A model generated the notes under the pieces. That model was not told where the DNA came from. It did no database searches and was given only the letters and a program-made list of their open reading frames with translations. From positions 1-5,987 of the forward strand of contig JAFYUA010000275.1 in the NCBI GenBank assembly GCA_017549745.1: a DNA stretch of 5,987 bases, given 5' to 3'. This DNA comes from Clostridia bacterium. Its GTDB lineage: Bacteria; Bacillota; Clostridia; UMGS1810. The first letter of the stretch is position 1. Each line of letters starts with the position of its first letter. Below, piece after piece: positions 5,420 through 5,987 of the stretch. Position numbers and translations under genes: made by a program.

Positions 5420-5987
5420 ATGAATTTTGAATTTAACCCTTATGTCAGACATGTTTCACAGAATATATGCTATAAAGGCAGAAAATATGTTGTATCTTTG
5501 GATTGCAGATTGATTTATGTATCCTCAGGCAGTGGGGTTTTTATCACACCCGATAAAAAGTACAAACTCTCATCCGGCACATTGATATATTGTCAATATG
5601 GTGTTCCTTGGAAACTATCTTGCGGTGAAGATATGAAATTTTACGTTGTTAATTTTGATTTTGATTTTAGTTATTCTAAAATACACACAATGCCTCCTGT
5701 TTCGTTAGAAAATTTTCACTCTGATAAAATGCTGAAATGTTCGGATGCGCACATAGAGGATTGCTATTCGGGAGTGTTATATTTGAATAATGCAAGATGG
5801 GCTGAAGTAGATTTAAGAATAATCTATAATGAAAGTCTTAGAAGAAGCATGGGGTACGAACAAATTCAAAGTTCACATTTGAAAATTACATTGATAAATA
5901 TATACAGACATGTTAATAAAAAATTACTGTTTATGCCTATTTGTAAGAAAGTAGAAAGCTTAGTTTCTGAAAGACTTGATTTAAACA
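5420..5987 (+). CDS. AraC-type regulator, N-terminal cupin sensor half (partial, runs off right edge)
   Basis: The frame is open from ATG 5420 to the window edge (189 codons). The start is backed by GGGGGGTGG just upstream, a strong purine-rich ribosome binding site. No DNA-binding domain is visible because the gene is cut off. The call rests on the sensor domain and on similarity in layout to the divergent AraC regulator: FNPYVRHVSQ against IRPFVRFARQ at the start, RLIYVSSGSGVF (30-41) against RFFYVKDGSGYI, and VVNFDFDF (76-83) against AAFNFDY, with nearly the same spacing (41 and 42 residues from GSG to NFD). From about residue 150 the chain looks helical, like the linker before the AraC helix-turn-helix pair. 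It probably senses a related ligand and may regulate a gene set beyond the right edge or the operon on its left. If the missing half lacks helix-turn-helix units it would instead be a stand-alone cupin protein. Confidence 0.7.
   Translation, partial: MNFEFNPYVRHVSQNICYKGRKYVVSLDCRLIYVSSGSGVFITPDKKYKLSSGTLIYCQYGVPWKLSCGEDMKFYVVNFDFDFSYSKIHTMPPVSLENFHSDKMLKCSDAHIEDCYSGVLYLNNARWAEVDLRIIYNESLRRSMGYEQIQSSHLKITLINIYRHVNKKLLFMPICKKVESLVSERLDLN

Overview
The window looks like chromosomal DNA from an anaerobic, endospore-forming firmicute (Clostridia). It has a SpoIVB sporulation protease, a clostridial-type IS200 transposase, GlgB glycogen metabolism, AT-rich intergenic DNA and good Shine-Dalgarno sequences. 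The exact genus cannot be read from the sequence.

Layout. Positions 1-1297 (minus) hold the first 432 codons of glgB, the 1,4-alpha-glucan branching enzyme, running off the left edge. An AT-rich divergent intergenic region (1298-1560) follows, with an extended -10 promoter for glgB. Positions 1561-2775 (plus) hold a complete spoIVB, closed by a hairpin terminator (2780-2811). About 2813-3521 is a roughly 0.7 kb IS200-type single-strand transposon. It has an end hairpin on each side, a ribosome-binding-site-masking hairpin and a tnpA interrupted by a frameshift near codon 28. It appears to have landed inside the spoIVB terminator, leaving the T-tract on its far side. Positions 5251-3534 (minus) form a two-gene operon: an AraC-family regulator followed 14 bases later by a sugar phosphate isomerase/epimerase-like TIM-barrel protein. 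From 5420 (plus), a second AraC-type regulator, related to the first in its N-terminal sensor domain, is divergently transcribed and runs off the right edge.

Working together. The left half is housekeeping and developmental: glycogen branching, and the forespore signal that leads to sigma-K activation. The right half is a carbohydrate-type regulatory module in visibly more AT-rich DNA. In it two related AraC sensors flank a compact 168-base divergent control region with back-to-back promoters and a palindromic operator candidate. The mobile element sits on the border between the two halves. The points most worth a second look are the divergent paralogous AraC pair with its repeated palindrome, the split terminator, the possibly recodable tnpA frameshift, and a spoIVB that lacks its usual recN/spo0A neighbours.
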